Shown here in pieces: positions 24,250 through 31,358 of a DNA stretch of 62,679 bases; within the stretch, counting starts at the first letter, position 1; each line of letters starts with the position of its first letter. The notes beneath the pieces are model-generated. The model was not told where the DNA came from, did not search any database, and saw nothing but the letters and a program-made list of their open reading frames with translations. Source of the DNA: Paenibacillus sp. PAMC 26794 (GTDB lineage Bacteria; Bacillota; Bacilli; Paenibacillales; Paenibacillaceae). The translations under genes and the position numbers were made by a program. The stretch lies in the NCBI RefSeq assembly GCF_000316035.1, contig NZ_ANHX01000081.1:1-62679 (forward strand). Reading direction: 5' to 3'.

Positions 24250-24994
24250 GAGAGATGAATACGGATGGATAAAGCGAAATAATTCGAATGGGTAGGAATA
24301 TGTGCGAATGTATGCAAATGTATGGGAATGAGAGCAGTTTAGGTTTGGAACTCATCAGACTTCCCATATACCATTGGCGCGCTAACGAATCTGGGAGACC
24401 TTATTGGGCGTAATCACAACGAATGGAAATTCTAACGAATCTCAGACGCGTTATTATCACGATATACCATCGAATTGGGGCGATAATAGCGACCAAAAGA
24501 GTAATTAGCGTGTCTACGGTTCGTTAGAATTCCTAAGCTGAGATTTCCCCGCCAATAAGGCCGCCTGAGTTCGTTAGAAATATTTTATTATCTAATCATT
24601 AGCAAAATTGAGGGTACTGTCGTTCATTACATGCTCATTCGCAATAAGCAGCCGAACCAAAAACACAATCAGAACGTTGAAATCAAGTTCCCAAGCCCTA
24701 AGGTTAAAAAATTGATTTATGTTCCCTGTCTACCAAGCAACTTCTAACTATACTGTAACCATTCATGATCCAGCTTCTTTCAAATCTAGATATTGTATTG
24801 AACATTTATTATTGATGTGGCATCGCCAATCTCTAATCTCACTTTAACGAACCTAGAGCACCTTACATCTGCATTATCCAGTCATATCCTATATCATTTC
24901 GCTCTCACCGATAAATGCACTTCATAGAAGAATGGCCTCTGCAGCCAATCCAGACCAGTCTACCAACCACCCATTCCGGAGCTTTCGAGATTCG
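24250..24994. other. Non-coding region between spoIID and spoIIQ, left part
   Basis: Apart from the family B element at 24382-24577, this AT-rich stretch holds only a possible solo, decayed family B unit (TAACGAACCTAGAGCACC, from 24845). No terminator with a clear T-run was seen after spoIID. Confidence 0.45.
24382..24577. repeat. Nested inverted repeat, family B copy 2
   Basis: Four units: CTAACGAATCTGGGAGACC.. (24382-24410), CTAACGAATCTCAGACGCG.. (24432-24456), and two reverse-complement units ..GTGTCTACGGTTCGTTAG (24502-24527) and ..GGCCGCCTGAGTTCGTTAG (24550-24577). Outer pairs with outer and inner with inner. Architecture, unit length and the CTAACGAAYC..AGACnCGTTATT consensus match the element at 3414-3608. 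Confidence 0.87.
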
Positions 24995-25230
24995 GCTATA
25001 TATGAGGAGAGTGCTAGCGTATGGGGAGCGCAGGGGACAGAAAAAACCTGTAGAAGCGAAGCTAAAATCTTTCTGAAAGAAAGCTGCATCGGAAGCATTA
25101 ACTTGCCTTTATCACCGGATTTCTCCCTTGGGAGAAATAATCAGAAAAATCCGGGGATAACAGCCGGTCGAAAGGTTTTCTGGCCCCGAAGCGGCGCACG
25201 CACTAACCACTCACCCCACACATATATAGC
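24995..25230 (+). repeat. Family A palindromic repeat, copy 3 (long form)
   Basis: The outer arms are GCTATATATG (24995-25004) and CATATATAGC (25221-25230). The core is GCCTTTATCACCGGATTT (from 25105) facing AAATCCGGGGATAACAGC (from 25147). At about 236 bp it is the longest copy. An apparent open frame across it (24932-25276) has no coding features. Confidence 0.83.
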
Positions 25231-25270
25231 ACTCTCTGAAACCTCCGTGAAAATAATTAGAGTCGCGCGT

Positions 25271-25298
25271 GTATAAAAGAGTTGCACCCGGTAACACT
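25271..25298 (+). promoter_or_regulatory. Sigma-F-type promoter of spoIIQ
   Basis: GTATA (25271-25275), 14 nt, then GGTAACACT (25290-25298). This resembles the sigma-F consensus, and spoIIQ is a sigma-F gene in Bacillus. The spacing to the start codon is short but workable. Confidence 0.6.
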
Positions 25299-25317
25299 TG
25301 TTACTGAGGTGATTAAG

Positions 25318-26055
25318 ATGAATGAACAAAACAAAAAAACAATCCAAGAAGAAACTCCTAAAACAACTCAAGGAGTACCGGCTAGTCAGCCCTCTTCATG
25401 GAAAAGAGCAATGTCCAAACGCTGGGTCTTCCCGGCAGCCTACATCGCAGCAGCAGGCATTATACTAACCTTAGTGTGGGTCTATCAGGGCACAGGCGAC
25501 AAAACGCTAAACTCGGACCCTGCTAGCGGGGTAGTAGAAACAGGCGCATCGGTGGGTACAGAAGGAACAGCGGTAGGCGGAGAAGAAAGTGTGGAAGTTG
25601 TTGCAAAGTCGGAGAATTTTGGTTGGCCGGTAGCGGTACCGTCCGAAATTTCGGTAGTAAAACCTTTCTATGATAGCGAAGCTTCAACTGAGGAACATGA
25701 AGCGGCAATGGTGCAGTACAATGATACATTCATCCCGAACACGGGTGTGGATCTGGCACGTGGGGATAACAAAACGTTTGAAGTAAAAGCAGCGCTTGCC
25801 GGTAAAGTTACCCGGGTTGAGCAAAACCCGCTCACAGGTCAGGTTGTGGAAATCACACACAGCGATAACCTGAAGACGGTATACCAAAGCTTGGCAGACG
25901 TCAAAGTGAAACAGGACGACGAAGTGAAACAGGGAGATGCGATTGCATCCGCTGGCGTCAATGAATTGGGTAAAACGCTTGGCAACCACCTTCACTTTGA
26001 AGTGTACGAAGACGGTCAGCCGGTTAACCCGCAAGGATATCTTCCGGAAAAATAA
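25318..26055 (+). CDS. spoIIQ: SpoIIQ, forespore channel/engulfment protein with degenerate M23 domain
   Basis: A forespore membrane protein that binds SpoIIIAH across the intermembrane space. In its 245 residues there is one transmembrane segment (about 45-62, VFPAAYIAAAGIILTLVWV), an acidic linker, and a C-terminal LytM/M23 fold with NTGVDLARGDNKTFEV and GNHLHFEVYEDGQPVNP. The first zinc-ligand His of active M23 enzymes is Asn here (NTGVD), so it is probably catalytically dead, as in Bacillus SpoIIQ. The ATG at 25318 follows GAGGTG; the TTG at 25282 has no ribosome-binding site. Confidence 0.93.
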   Translation: MNEQNKKTIQEETPKTTQGVPASQPSSWKRAMSKRWVFPAAYIAAAGIILTLVWVYQGTGDKTLNSDPASGVVETGASVGTEGTAVGGEESVEVVAKSENFGWPVAVPSEISVVKPFYDSEASTEEHEAAMVQYNDTFIPNTGVDLARGDNKTFEVKAALAGKVTRVEQNPLTGQVVEITHSDNLKTVYQSLADVKVKQDDEVKQGDAIASAGVNELGKTLGNHLHFEVYEDGQPVNPQGYLPEK

Positions 26056-26082
26056 ATGATTTATACCGCAGCGACATGACGG

Positions 26083-26109
26083 GCAGAGGGTTAAACCTCT
26101 GCTCTTTTT
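26083..26109 (+). terminator. Terminator after spoIIQ
   Basis: GCAGAGG and CCTCTGC with a TTAAA-type loop, followed by a T-rich tail. Confidence 0.85.
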
Positions 26110-26162
26110 GTGCTTTTCAGAAAATAATGGGACCTTCGAAGCTTGTCACACCTCTAAACCGC

Positions 26163-26190
26163 GAATATATAGGCATGCTCCTCATATAAT
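26163..26190 (+). promoter_or_regulatory. Sigma-E-type promoter of spoIIID
   Basis: GAATATA (26163-26169), 13 nt, then CATATAAT (26183-26190), close to the sigma-E consensus. spoIIID is a sigma-E gene in Bacillus. Confidence 0.65.
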
Positions 26191-26225
26191 GTACCAAACT
26201 ATCCACACAGTAGGGAGGCGGGAGC

Positions 26226-26513
26226 GTGCACGATTACATCAAGGAACGGACCATCAAAATTGGTCGCTGCATTGTTGAGACGAGGAATACGGTCCGTACC
26301 ATTGCCAAGGAATTCGGCGTGTCAAAGAGTACTGTGCATAAGGATCTGACGGAGCGTCTGCCGGAAATCAACCCTGATCTTGCTGACCAGGTGAAACACA
26401 TTTTGGAGTACCACAAGTCGATCCGCCATTTGCGGGGCGGTGAGGCGACCAAAATCAAATACAAAAAAACGAGCGGCAAGAAACGTGAGGTGTTGGCTTC
26501 CGCCAAATTGTAA
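26226..26513 (+). CDS. spoIIID: SpoIIID, mother-cell transcriptional regulator
   Basis: Small DNA-binding protein that switches mother-cell genes on and off between the sigma-E and sigma-K stages. The 95 residues include the helix-turn-helix in TVRTIAKEFGVSKSTVHKDL, the family MHDYIKERTIKIG start and a basic C-terminal tail (KIKYKKTSGKKREV). The GTG at 26226 follows GGGAGGCGGGAG. It is preceded by a sigma-E-like promoter and followed by mbl, as in Bacillus. Confidence 0.97.
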   Translation: MHDYIKERTIKIGRCIVETRNTVRTIAKEFGVSKSTVHKDLTERLPEINPDLADQVKHILEYHKSIRHLRGGEATKIKYKKTSGKKREVLASAKL

Positions 26514-26732
26514 GCATCTTCTCAAAGACGTAAGCCAAAAAGCTCACACATGCATTGAATCCCTCCCCTGAAGTATGATATGTTAAAAGCTGGTACAGGA
26601 TCGAATTATGACATCTTATCAGCCCGATTTTTACATATATATGTTGCACTTTGTCGAACGAGCGGTGACGTGATAAGGGACTCTTTTTCACAGGATACGC
26701 TGACCAAATAATATCACTTTGGGGGCTCTTTT

Positions 26733-27731
26733 ATGTTTAGCAAGGATATCGGTATTGATCTTGGCACGGCGAACGTGCTTATTCACGTGAAAGGAAGTGG
26801 GGTTGTCCTCGATGAACCTTCCGTCGTGACCATTGAAAGAGATACGAAGCGTGTCCTTGCTGTTGGGGAAGAAGCGCGTCGTATGGTGGGGCGTACTCCA
26901 GGTAACATTATTGCCATTAGACCGCTGCGTGACGGCGTTATTGCGGACTTCGAGATTACGGAAGCGATGCTCAGACATTTCATTAATCGTGTGGGTGCAA
27001 GAAGCTGGTACAGCCACCCTCGAATTCTGATCTGTGCACCAACGAACATTACTTCCGTGGAGCAGAAGGCCATCCGCGAGGCGGCGGAACGCAGCGGTGC
27101 CAAAGAAGTGTTTCTGGAAGAAGAGCCAAAAGCGGCAGCGATCGGTGCGGGAATGGATATTTTTCAGCCGAGCGGCAATATGGTCGTGGATATCGGCGGC
27201 GGAACGACTAACGTTGCAGTCCTGTCTATGGGCGACGTGGTCACCGCCTCTTCTATTAAAGTCGCAGGGGACAAGTTCGACGAAGCGATTACCAAGTTTA
27301 TCAAAGCCAAGTACAAGCTTATGATCGGTGAACGGACCGCTGAAGATATCAAAATTGCGATTGGTTCCGTACATCCGGGCGGACGCCAAACGGAGATGGA
27401 CATTCGCGGACGCGATATGGTATCCGGTCTGCCTGTTACCGTAACGGTATCGGGAAATGAAGTACAGGAAGCGCTCTGGGATTCCGTGCAATCCATCATC
27501 GTGGCAGCCAAATCGGTATTGGAACGTACACCGCCTGAATTGTCAGCGGACATTATCGACCGTGGTGTTGTTTTGACTGGTGGAGGTGCATTGCTGAACG
27601 GACTGGACGAGCTTTTGTCCAATGAATTACATGTACCGGTATGGGTTGCGGAAGATCCAATGCACTGTGTCGTGAAGGGGACAGGCATTATGCTTAATAA
27701 TTTGGATCAGGTGGTTAAGAAAAAGTTCTAA
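26733..27731 (+). CDS. mbl: Mbl, MreB-like actin homologue
   Basis: Cytoskeletal ATPase guiding lateral cell-wall synthesis. The 332 residues have the actin-fold phosphate-1 motif DIGIDLGTANVLIHVKG, the phosphate-2 motif VVDIGGGTTNVAVLS and the adenosine motif GVVLTGGGALLNGLDELL. Position directly after spoIIID identifies it as Mbl rather than MreB. Function with SEDS/PBP partners such as the rodA-like genes at 0.5-3.1 kb is inference. Confidence 0.97.
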   Translation: MFSKDIGIDLGTANVLIHVKGSGVVLDEPSVVTIERDTKRVLAVGEEARRMVGRTPGNIIAIRPLRDGVIADFEITEAMLRHFINRVGARSWYSHPRILICAPTNITSVEQKAIREAAERSGAKEVFLEEEPKAAAIGAGMDIFQPSGNMVVDIGGGTTNVAVLSMGDVVTASSIKVAGDKFDEAITKFIKAKYKLMIGERTAEDIKIAIGSVHPGGRQTEMDIRGRDMVSGLPVTVTVSGNEVQEALWDSVQSIIVAAKSVLERTPPELSADIIDRGVVLTGGGALLNGLDELLSNELHVPVWVAEDPMHCVVKGTGIMLNNLDQVVKKKF

Positions 27732-27833
27732 TCTGCCGATATAAAAAGCAAAGGTTCGCCATGCTCGGAAAGCAGAACGGACAAGTAGCCAACCTGCGAT
27801 GCAGGACAAGCGCTTGAGGAGAGGGGTTAATTC

Positions 27834-28718
27834 ATGTTAAGAGGTCTGTACACCGCTACTGCGGGAATGATTACGCAACAACGCCGCCATGACACAGCAA
27901 CACAGAATATCGTAAATATGAACACCACGGGATACAAACAAGTGAACAGCGTAAGCCGTTCCTTCCCGGAAATGCTCATTACTTTGGTAGGCGGAGATGC
28001 AAATCTTCCAACAAAGCGGCTGGGCAAGCTGAACACGGGGGTGTTCGCGGAAGAGAGTTTGTCCATGAATTTGCAGGGGACCATTATGGAGACTGGGCAG
28101 AAAAATGATTTTTCCATTTCATCCAATATGTCGGTCAATGATCCGCAGACTGGACAACCTGTCGCTTTTGACGGTTCAGGCAAATTTGTACGGGCTGATG
28201 GCACGGTAACCTACCAGCCTCAAGCGTATTTTACAGTGCAGGATGCGGAAGGTAATACCAGATATACACGTGATGGTCACTTCGAGATTACAGGAACGGG
28301 ACAATTGTTAAGTTCAACAGGCTCTCAAGTGTTGGATAATAATGGACAACCTGTTGTGTTGACAGGTTCCGTGGAGCAATTTAAAGTGGATGAGCAAGGC
28401 CGTTTGGTGGATGCAGCAACGGGTGCACCAACAGGCGTTACACTGGGAATTAGTGTCATTGACCAGCCGAACCAACTGGTTCGTCAAGGTGATGGCAATT
28501 TCAGTCTCAGCGATGCAAACGGGGCAACGTCCCGGATGATGGCTGCCGGTGATAATGTGCAGATCCGTCAGGGTTACCTGGAAGGCTCGAATGTTGATGC
28601 CTCACAGGCAACGGTTGATATGAACGCCGCATACCGTGCGTATGAAGCGAACCAGAAGGTCGTACAATTCTACGACCGCAGTCTGGATAAAGCCGTCAAT
28701 GAAGTCGGGCGTGTATAA
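27834..28718 (+). CDS. flhO: Flagellar rod/hook-basal-body protein FlhO
   Basis: FlgF/FlgG-like axial protein of 294 residues. The N-terminal rod motif is LYTATAGMITQQRRHDTATQ followed by NIVNMNTTGYKQ. A central FlgE/F/G-like beta domain includes YTRDGHFEITGTGQLLSSTG, and the C-terminal helix motif is GYLEGSNVDASQ, then MNAAYRAYEANQKVVQFYD. The Shine-Dalgarno GGAGAGGGG precedes ATG 27834. In Bacillus flhO and flhP are adjacent; here a 530-bp GC-rich repeat region separates them. Confidence 0.93.
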   Translation: MLRGLYTATAGMITQQRRHDTATQNIVNMNTTGYKQVNSVSRSFPEMLITLVGGDANLPTKRLGKLNTGVFAEESLSMNLQGTIMETGQKNDFSISSNMSVNDPQTGQPVAFDGSGKFVRADGTVTYQPQAYFTVQDAEGNTRYTRDGHFEITGTGQLLSSTGSQVLDNNGQPVVLTGSVEQFKVDEQGRLVDAATGAPTGVTLGISVIDQPNQLVRQGDGNFSLSDANGATSRMMAAGDNVQIRQGYLEGSNVDASQATVDMNAAYRAYEANQKVVQFYDRSLDKAVNEVGRV

Positions 28719-28745
28719 CGCCGACGTTTAAATATAACCGCGCAG

Positions 28746-29013
28746 CGGAGAGCCAAACGCCCTTTGCACAGCAAAGCAGAGAGGCTCACGCGAAGCGCAA
28801 GAGCCTAGACGCAACCGAGCCTATGCGAGGAATGCGTGGCAGTACCTGAGCGCAGCGACGGTCTCGACAGCCCTTTGCGGAGCAAAGCAGGGAAGAGACC
28901 ACGCGGAGCGCAAGAGCCTAAACGCAGCCGAGTTTATGCGAGGAATGCGTGGCAATACCTGAGCGAAGCGAAGGTCTCGACAGTCCTTTGCGAAGCAAAG
29001 CAGGGAAGAGACA
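28746..29013. repeat. Tandem ~111-bp repeats with covarying hairpins
   Basis: Units start near 28760, 28871 and 28984 (period 111-113 bp, 2.3 units). Each begins with a hairpin CTTTGC-n3-GCAAAG, with an outer clamp. The clamp is GAGCC/GGCTC in unit 1 (28750-28754 and 28783-28787) but GGTCTC/GAGACC in unit 2 (28860-28865 and 28895-28900) and GTCTC/GAGAC in unit 3. The different sequence with conserved pairing argues for a selected fold. The rest of each unit is rich in GCGAAGCG and GCGGAGCG. Confidence 0.9.
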
Positions 29014-29040
29014 CCGCGGAGCTACACGCCGCATAAAGAG

Positions 29041-29094
29041 CGTGCCGGGTTATGATTCAGCCATGTGAAACTATGGCTGAATCATAGCACGGCA
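29041..29094. repeat. Long perfect inverted repeat
   Basis: TATGATTCAGCCAT (29051-29064) and ATGGCTGAATCATA (29073-29086) are perfectly complementary around an 8-nt loop, flanked by CGTGCCG and CACGGCA, which extend the pairing. There is no T-run, so it is not a standard terminator. Confidence 0.85.
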
Positions 29095-29190
29095 GTCGCG
29101 GCGCACACACACCACCGTCACTTAGCAAGATCGTACCCCACTTACCTAATCCGCCTGTTTCGGGAGTCCAGAGGGCAGCGCCATCTGGGG

Positions 29191-29240
29191 CCCTCCCTAC
29201 TAGGGAGGGTTTGGGAGGGTGGACAGGACACAAGGGAGGG
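29191..29240 (+). promoter_or_regulatory. Possible translation switch ahead of flhP
   Basis: One CCCTCCC block (29191-29197) can pair with any of three GGGAGGG blocks: 29202-29208, 29213-29219, or 29234-29240. The last is the flhP Shine-Dalgarno. Mutually exclusive pairings are possible. Regulation is inference. Confidence 0.45.
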
Positions 29241-29250
29241 TATACCACCA

Positions 29251-30090
29251 ATGAATAATTCCATGATTAGTGCCAAGGTTTCCATGACTGCCATACAGCA
29301 GCGTCTGGATGTCATTTCCGATAATATTGCCAACGTGAATACGGCAGGCTATAAGAGCAAGCAGGCGGCATTCGAGGATGTGCTGACCCGGGTTCAACAA
29401 CAACCGGACAAGTACAAACTGGATGGACGTTCCACACCGATGGGATATAACCTCGGTTTTGGTGCTCGTTTGGCGGATGTGACGAAGGATATGTCTCAAG
29501 GCCCCTTGAACGAGACTGGCCTTCCAACCGATCTGGCCATTGAGGGAAATGCGATGTTTGCAGTTGAAGCGAATGGGGAGAAAATGTGGACACGTCAGGG
29601 TGCATTTCATTTTGTACCTGATACAAGACCTAAGCCTACTCCGAATTCACCTGATATGATGGTCATGGTCAATGGAGAAGGCCACTTTGCCCTGGATCGT
29701 CAAGGCAATCGTATTACGGCACCGAATAATAGCAAAGTTGCTTTTGATGAAAATGGCAACCTGTTAATCCGACGCGGTAATGAGGCAAACGCAACCATTG
29801 GAGCACAGCTGCAAGTGGTAGACATTGAACGCCCTGAGGGGCTGGTACAGTATGCGGATAACCTGTTCGGTCTAGATGCGGGATTAACAGAAGATGATGT
29901 ATTTGGCGCTAATGCAGCTACACGTCAAGCGGCTGCGTTGATCCGTCCAGGATTTCTGGAGCAATCCAATGTGGATCTGACACAGGAGATGACTCTGCTT
30001 ATGCAAGGACAGCGGACATATCAGCTGGCGGCAAAGGCGCTAACTTCAAGTGATTCCATGTTGGGTCTTGCCAACAATATGAGAGCGTAA
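29251..30090 (+). CDS. flhP: Flagellar rod/hook-basal-body protein FlhP
   Basis: FlgF/FlgG-like protein of 279 residues. The N-terminal motif is VISDNIANVNTAGYKSKQ, the central beta domain contains LPTDLAIEGNAMFAVEANGE and MWTRQGAFHFVPDT, and the C-terminal motif is RPGFLEQSNVDLTQEMTLLM. The ATG at 29251 follows AAGGGAGGG (29232-29240) by 10 nt; the longer frame opening at 29065 runs through repeats and has no ribosome-binding site. Its Shine-Dalgarno may be controlled by upstream CCCTCCC. Confidence 0.93.
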   Translation: MNNSMISAKVSMTAIQQRLDVISDNIANVNTAGYKSKQAAFEDVLTRVQQQPDKYKLDGRSTPMGYNLGFGARLADVTKDMSQGPLNETGLPTDLAIEGNAMFAVEANGEKMWTRQGAFHFVPDTRPKPTPNSPDMMVMVNGEGHFALDRQGNRITAPNNSKVAFDENGNLLIRRGNEANATIGAQLQVVDIERPEGLVQYADNLFGLDAGLTEDDVFGANAATRQAAALIRPGFLEQSNVDLTQEMTLLMQGQRTYQLAAKALTSSDSMLGLANNMRA

Positions 30091-30102
30091 AAGGTGAATG
30101 TG

Positions 30103-30327
30103 ATGACAGAAACACAGCAGCAGAACAGTAAGCCAGAGAAAAAGGAAGTCAAGAAGAAGAAGAGTGGATGGCGCATCGCAAGATGGTTCCTGGTTCCGGT
30201 CCTGCTTGTTCTTGCCCTCGCTGGCGGAATGGTAGCTGGATATGTGGTACTGGGCAAACAGGATATCGGTTCCGTATGGCAATGGAGTACATGGGAACAT
30301 GTATATAATCTGGTGTTCGCTCCATAA
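30103..30327 (+). CDS. EpuA-like small membrane protein (annotated 'RNA polymerase subunit beta' in databases)
   Basis: A 74-residue protein: a Lys/Glu-rich N-terminal tail, one strong membrane helix (about 29-50, FLVPVLLVLALAGGMVAGYV), then VLGKQDIGSVWQWSTWEHV. This layout, with a W..TWxH segment after the helix, matches the EpuA/DNA-directed RNA polymerase subunit beta family (PF11772) as I recall it. The name is historical and no polymerase function is implied. The ATG at 30103 follows AAGGTG (30091-30096); a GTG at 30094 sits within that Shine-Dalgarno. It starts 12 nt after the flhP stop, so it is probably co-transcribed. Confidence 0.7.
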   Translation: MTETQQQNSKPEKKEVKKKKSGWRIARWFLVPVLLVLALAGGMVAGYVVLGKQDIGSVWQWSTWEHVYNLVFAP

Positions 30328-30341
30328 TGTAACGAGTTAAG

Positions 30342-30375
30342 CGAAAACTCCTGCGCAGGCAGGAGTTTTCTTTTT
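30342..30375 (+). terminator. Terminator after the flhP unit
   Basis: GAAAACTCCTGC and GCAGGAGTTTTC form a 12-bp stem followed by TTTTT. Confidence 0.93.
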
Positions 30376-30591
30376 GACGTTGAAAACAGTATAATGATGG
30401 ATGACGTTTGACGTCACAAAAGAGGCCTCCCCTGCGAAAGACATTCGTCATCGCGAAGAGAGACCCCTTATCTTAACCTTCACTACTGCAGTCATGAAGG
30501 ATATCACTAGTGTTAACCCAAAATATGCTTTCCATACAAAATTCAAAAATTAAAAACCTTTTATATGAGCTTCGACTTGATCATAATCAGG

Positions 30592-30768
30592 TTTTCCATG
30601 TCCGCACTAAAGTCAGTGAAGGGAACGGAATCGTTCGAAAGAAGCGAAGCGCTCGCCTTTGTTTCCTAATGTTATCCATCTGAAAAATAGTTCAGAAACA
30701 TTAGGAAACAACAGCGATCGAAAGAACGATCCGTAACCGTAACGGTCACCTATGCGCACATGAAAAAT
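30592..30768 (+). repeat. Family A palindromic repeat, copy 5 (re-sequenced core stem)
   Basis: It shares the flanks GAAGCGAAGCGCTCGCC (from 30642) and ACAGCGATCGAAAG with the other copies. The core stem is GTTTCCTAATGTT (30661-30673) facing AACATTAGGAAAC (30697-30709) instead of the usual TTATCCCCGGATTT type, and pairing is perfect. The outer arms are TTTTCCATGTCCGCA and TGCGCACATGAAAAA. It ends about 50 nt before fabZ. Confidence 0.88.
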
Positions 30769-30815
30769 CCATGATGAAGAACGCTCATATAAACATCCCG
30801 AGAGGAGATTACACT

Positions 30816-31247
30816 GTGCTCGATATCAAACAGATTCAAGAAATCATCCCGCACCGCCCCCCGTTTCTGCTGGTGGACAAGATTCTAGAGATTGAGGATG
30901 GCAAACGTGCCGTTGGTTTGAAAAACGTAACCATTAACGAACCTTTCTTCATTGGTCATTTCCCAGAGTATCCGGTAATGCCGGGTGTACTGATTACAGA
31001 AGCGCTGGCGCAAGTTGGTGCAGTAGCCATTCTGAATTTGGAAGGCAACAAAGGAAAAATCGGCTTTTTGGTGGGACTGGACAACTTCCGATTCCGTGGA
31101 CAAGTTGTGCCCGGAGATACGTTGATTCTGGAAGTGGAGATTACACGTCTGAAGGGTTCTATTGGTAAAGGTAAAGCAACTGCCCGAGTGAACGACAAAG
31201 TGGTCGCTGAAGGCGAGATTATGTTTGCACTGTCTGACCCAAGCTGA
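30816..31247 (+). CDS. fabZ: (3R)-hydroxyacyl-ACP dehydratase FabZ
   Basis: Hot-dog-fold dehydratase of fatty-acid elongation, 143 residues. The catalytic His lies in FFIGHFPEYPVMPGVL and the catalytic Glu in the following ITEALAQVGA helix. The start EIIPHRPPFLLVDKI is typical. The GTG at 30816 follows AGAGGAGA (30801-30808) by 7 nt and gives the family length; the ATG at 30771 would add 15 unsupported residues. It is a single gene without other fab genes nearby, as in Bacillus (ywpB). Confidence 0.97.
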   Translation: MLDIKQIQEIIPHRPPFLLVDKILEIEDGKRAVGLKNVTINEPFFIGHFPEYPVMPGVLITEALAQVGAVAILNLEGNKGKIGFLVGLDNFRFRGQVVPGDTLILEVEITRLKGSIGKGKATARVNDKVVAEGEIMFALSDPS

Positions 31248-31358
31248 TTACATACGTGAGCATTGACATCATGCAGGAACGTAGACGGACCGAATGATGC
31301 AAGATGTTGAAGTAACTCAGCACACCTGAATTTATATAGACGGAAGGGGTTTATCGGA

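Larger units (their letters stand above)
28719..29250. other. GC-rich non-coding insert between flhO and flhP
   Basis: 530 bases with a higher GC content than the flanking genes. It holds a tandem array (28746-29013), a long perfect inverted repeat (29041-29094) and the pyrimidine/purine blocks ahead of the flhP start. Open frames across it lack ribosome-binding sites and are built from repeats, so I treat them as non-coding. Confidence 0.7.

Noticed and set aside
24932..25276. 114-residue open frame upstream of spoIIQ
   Set aside because: It runs through family A copy 3 and has no ribosome-binding site or protein-like composition.
28760..29013. CRISPR array between flhO and flhP
   Set aside because: The whole ~111-bp unit is repeated, including what would be spacer. 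It is a tandem repeat.
28836..29036. 66-residue frame within the flhO-flhP repeats
   Set aside because: It is made of the tandem repeat itself and lacks a ribosome-binding site.
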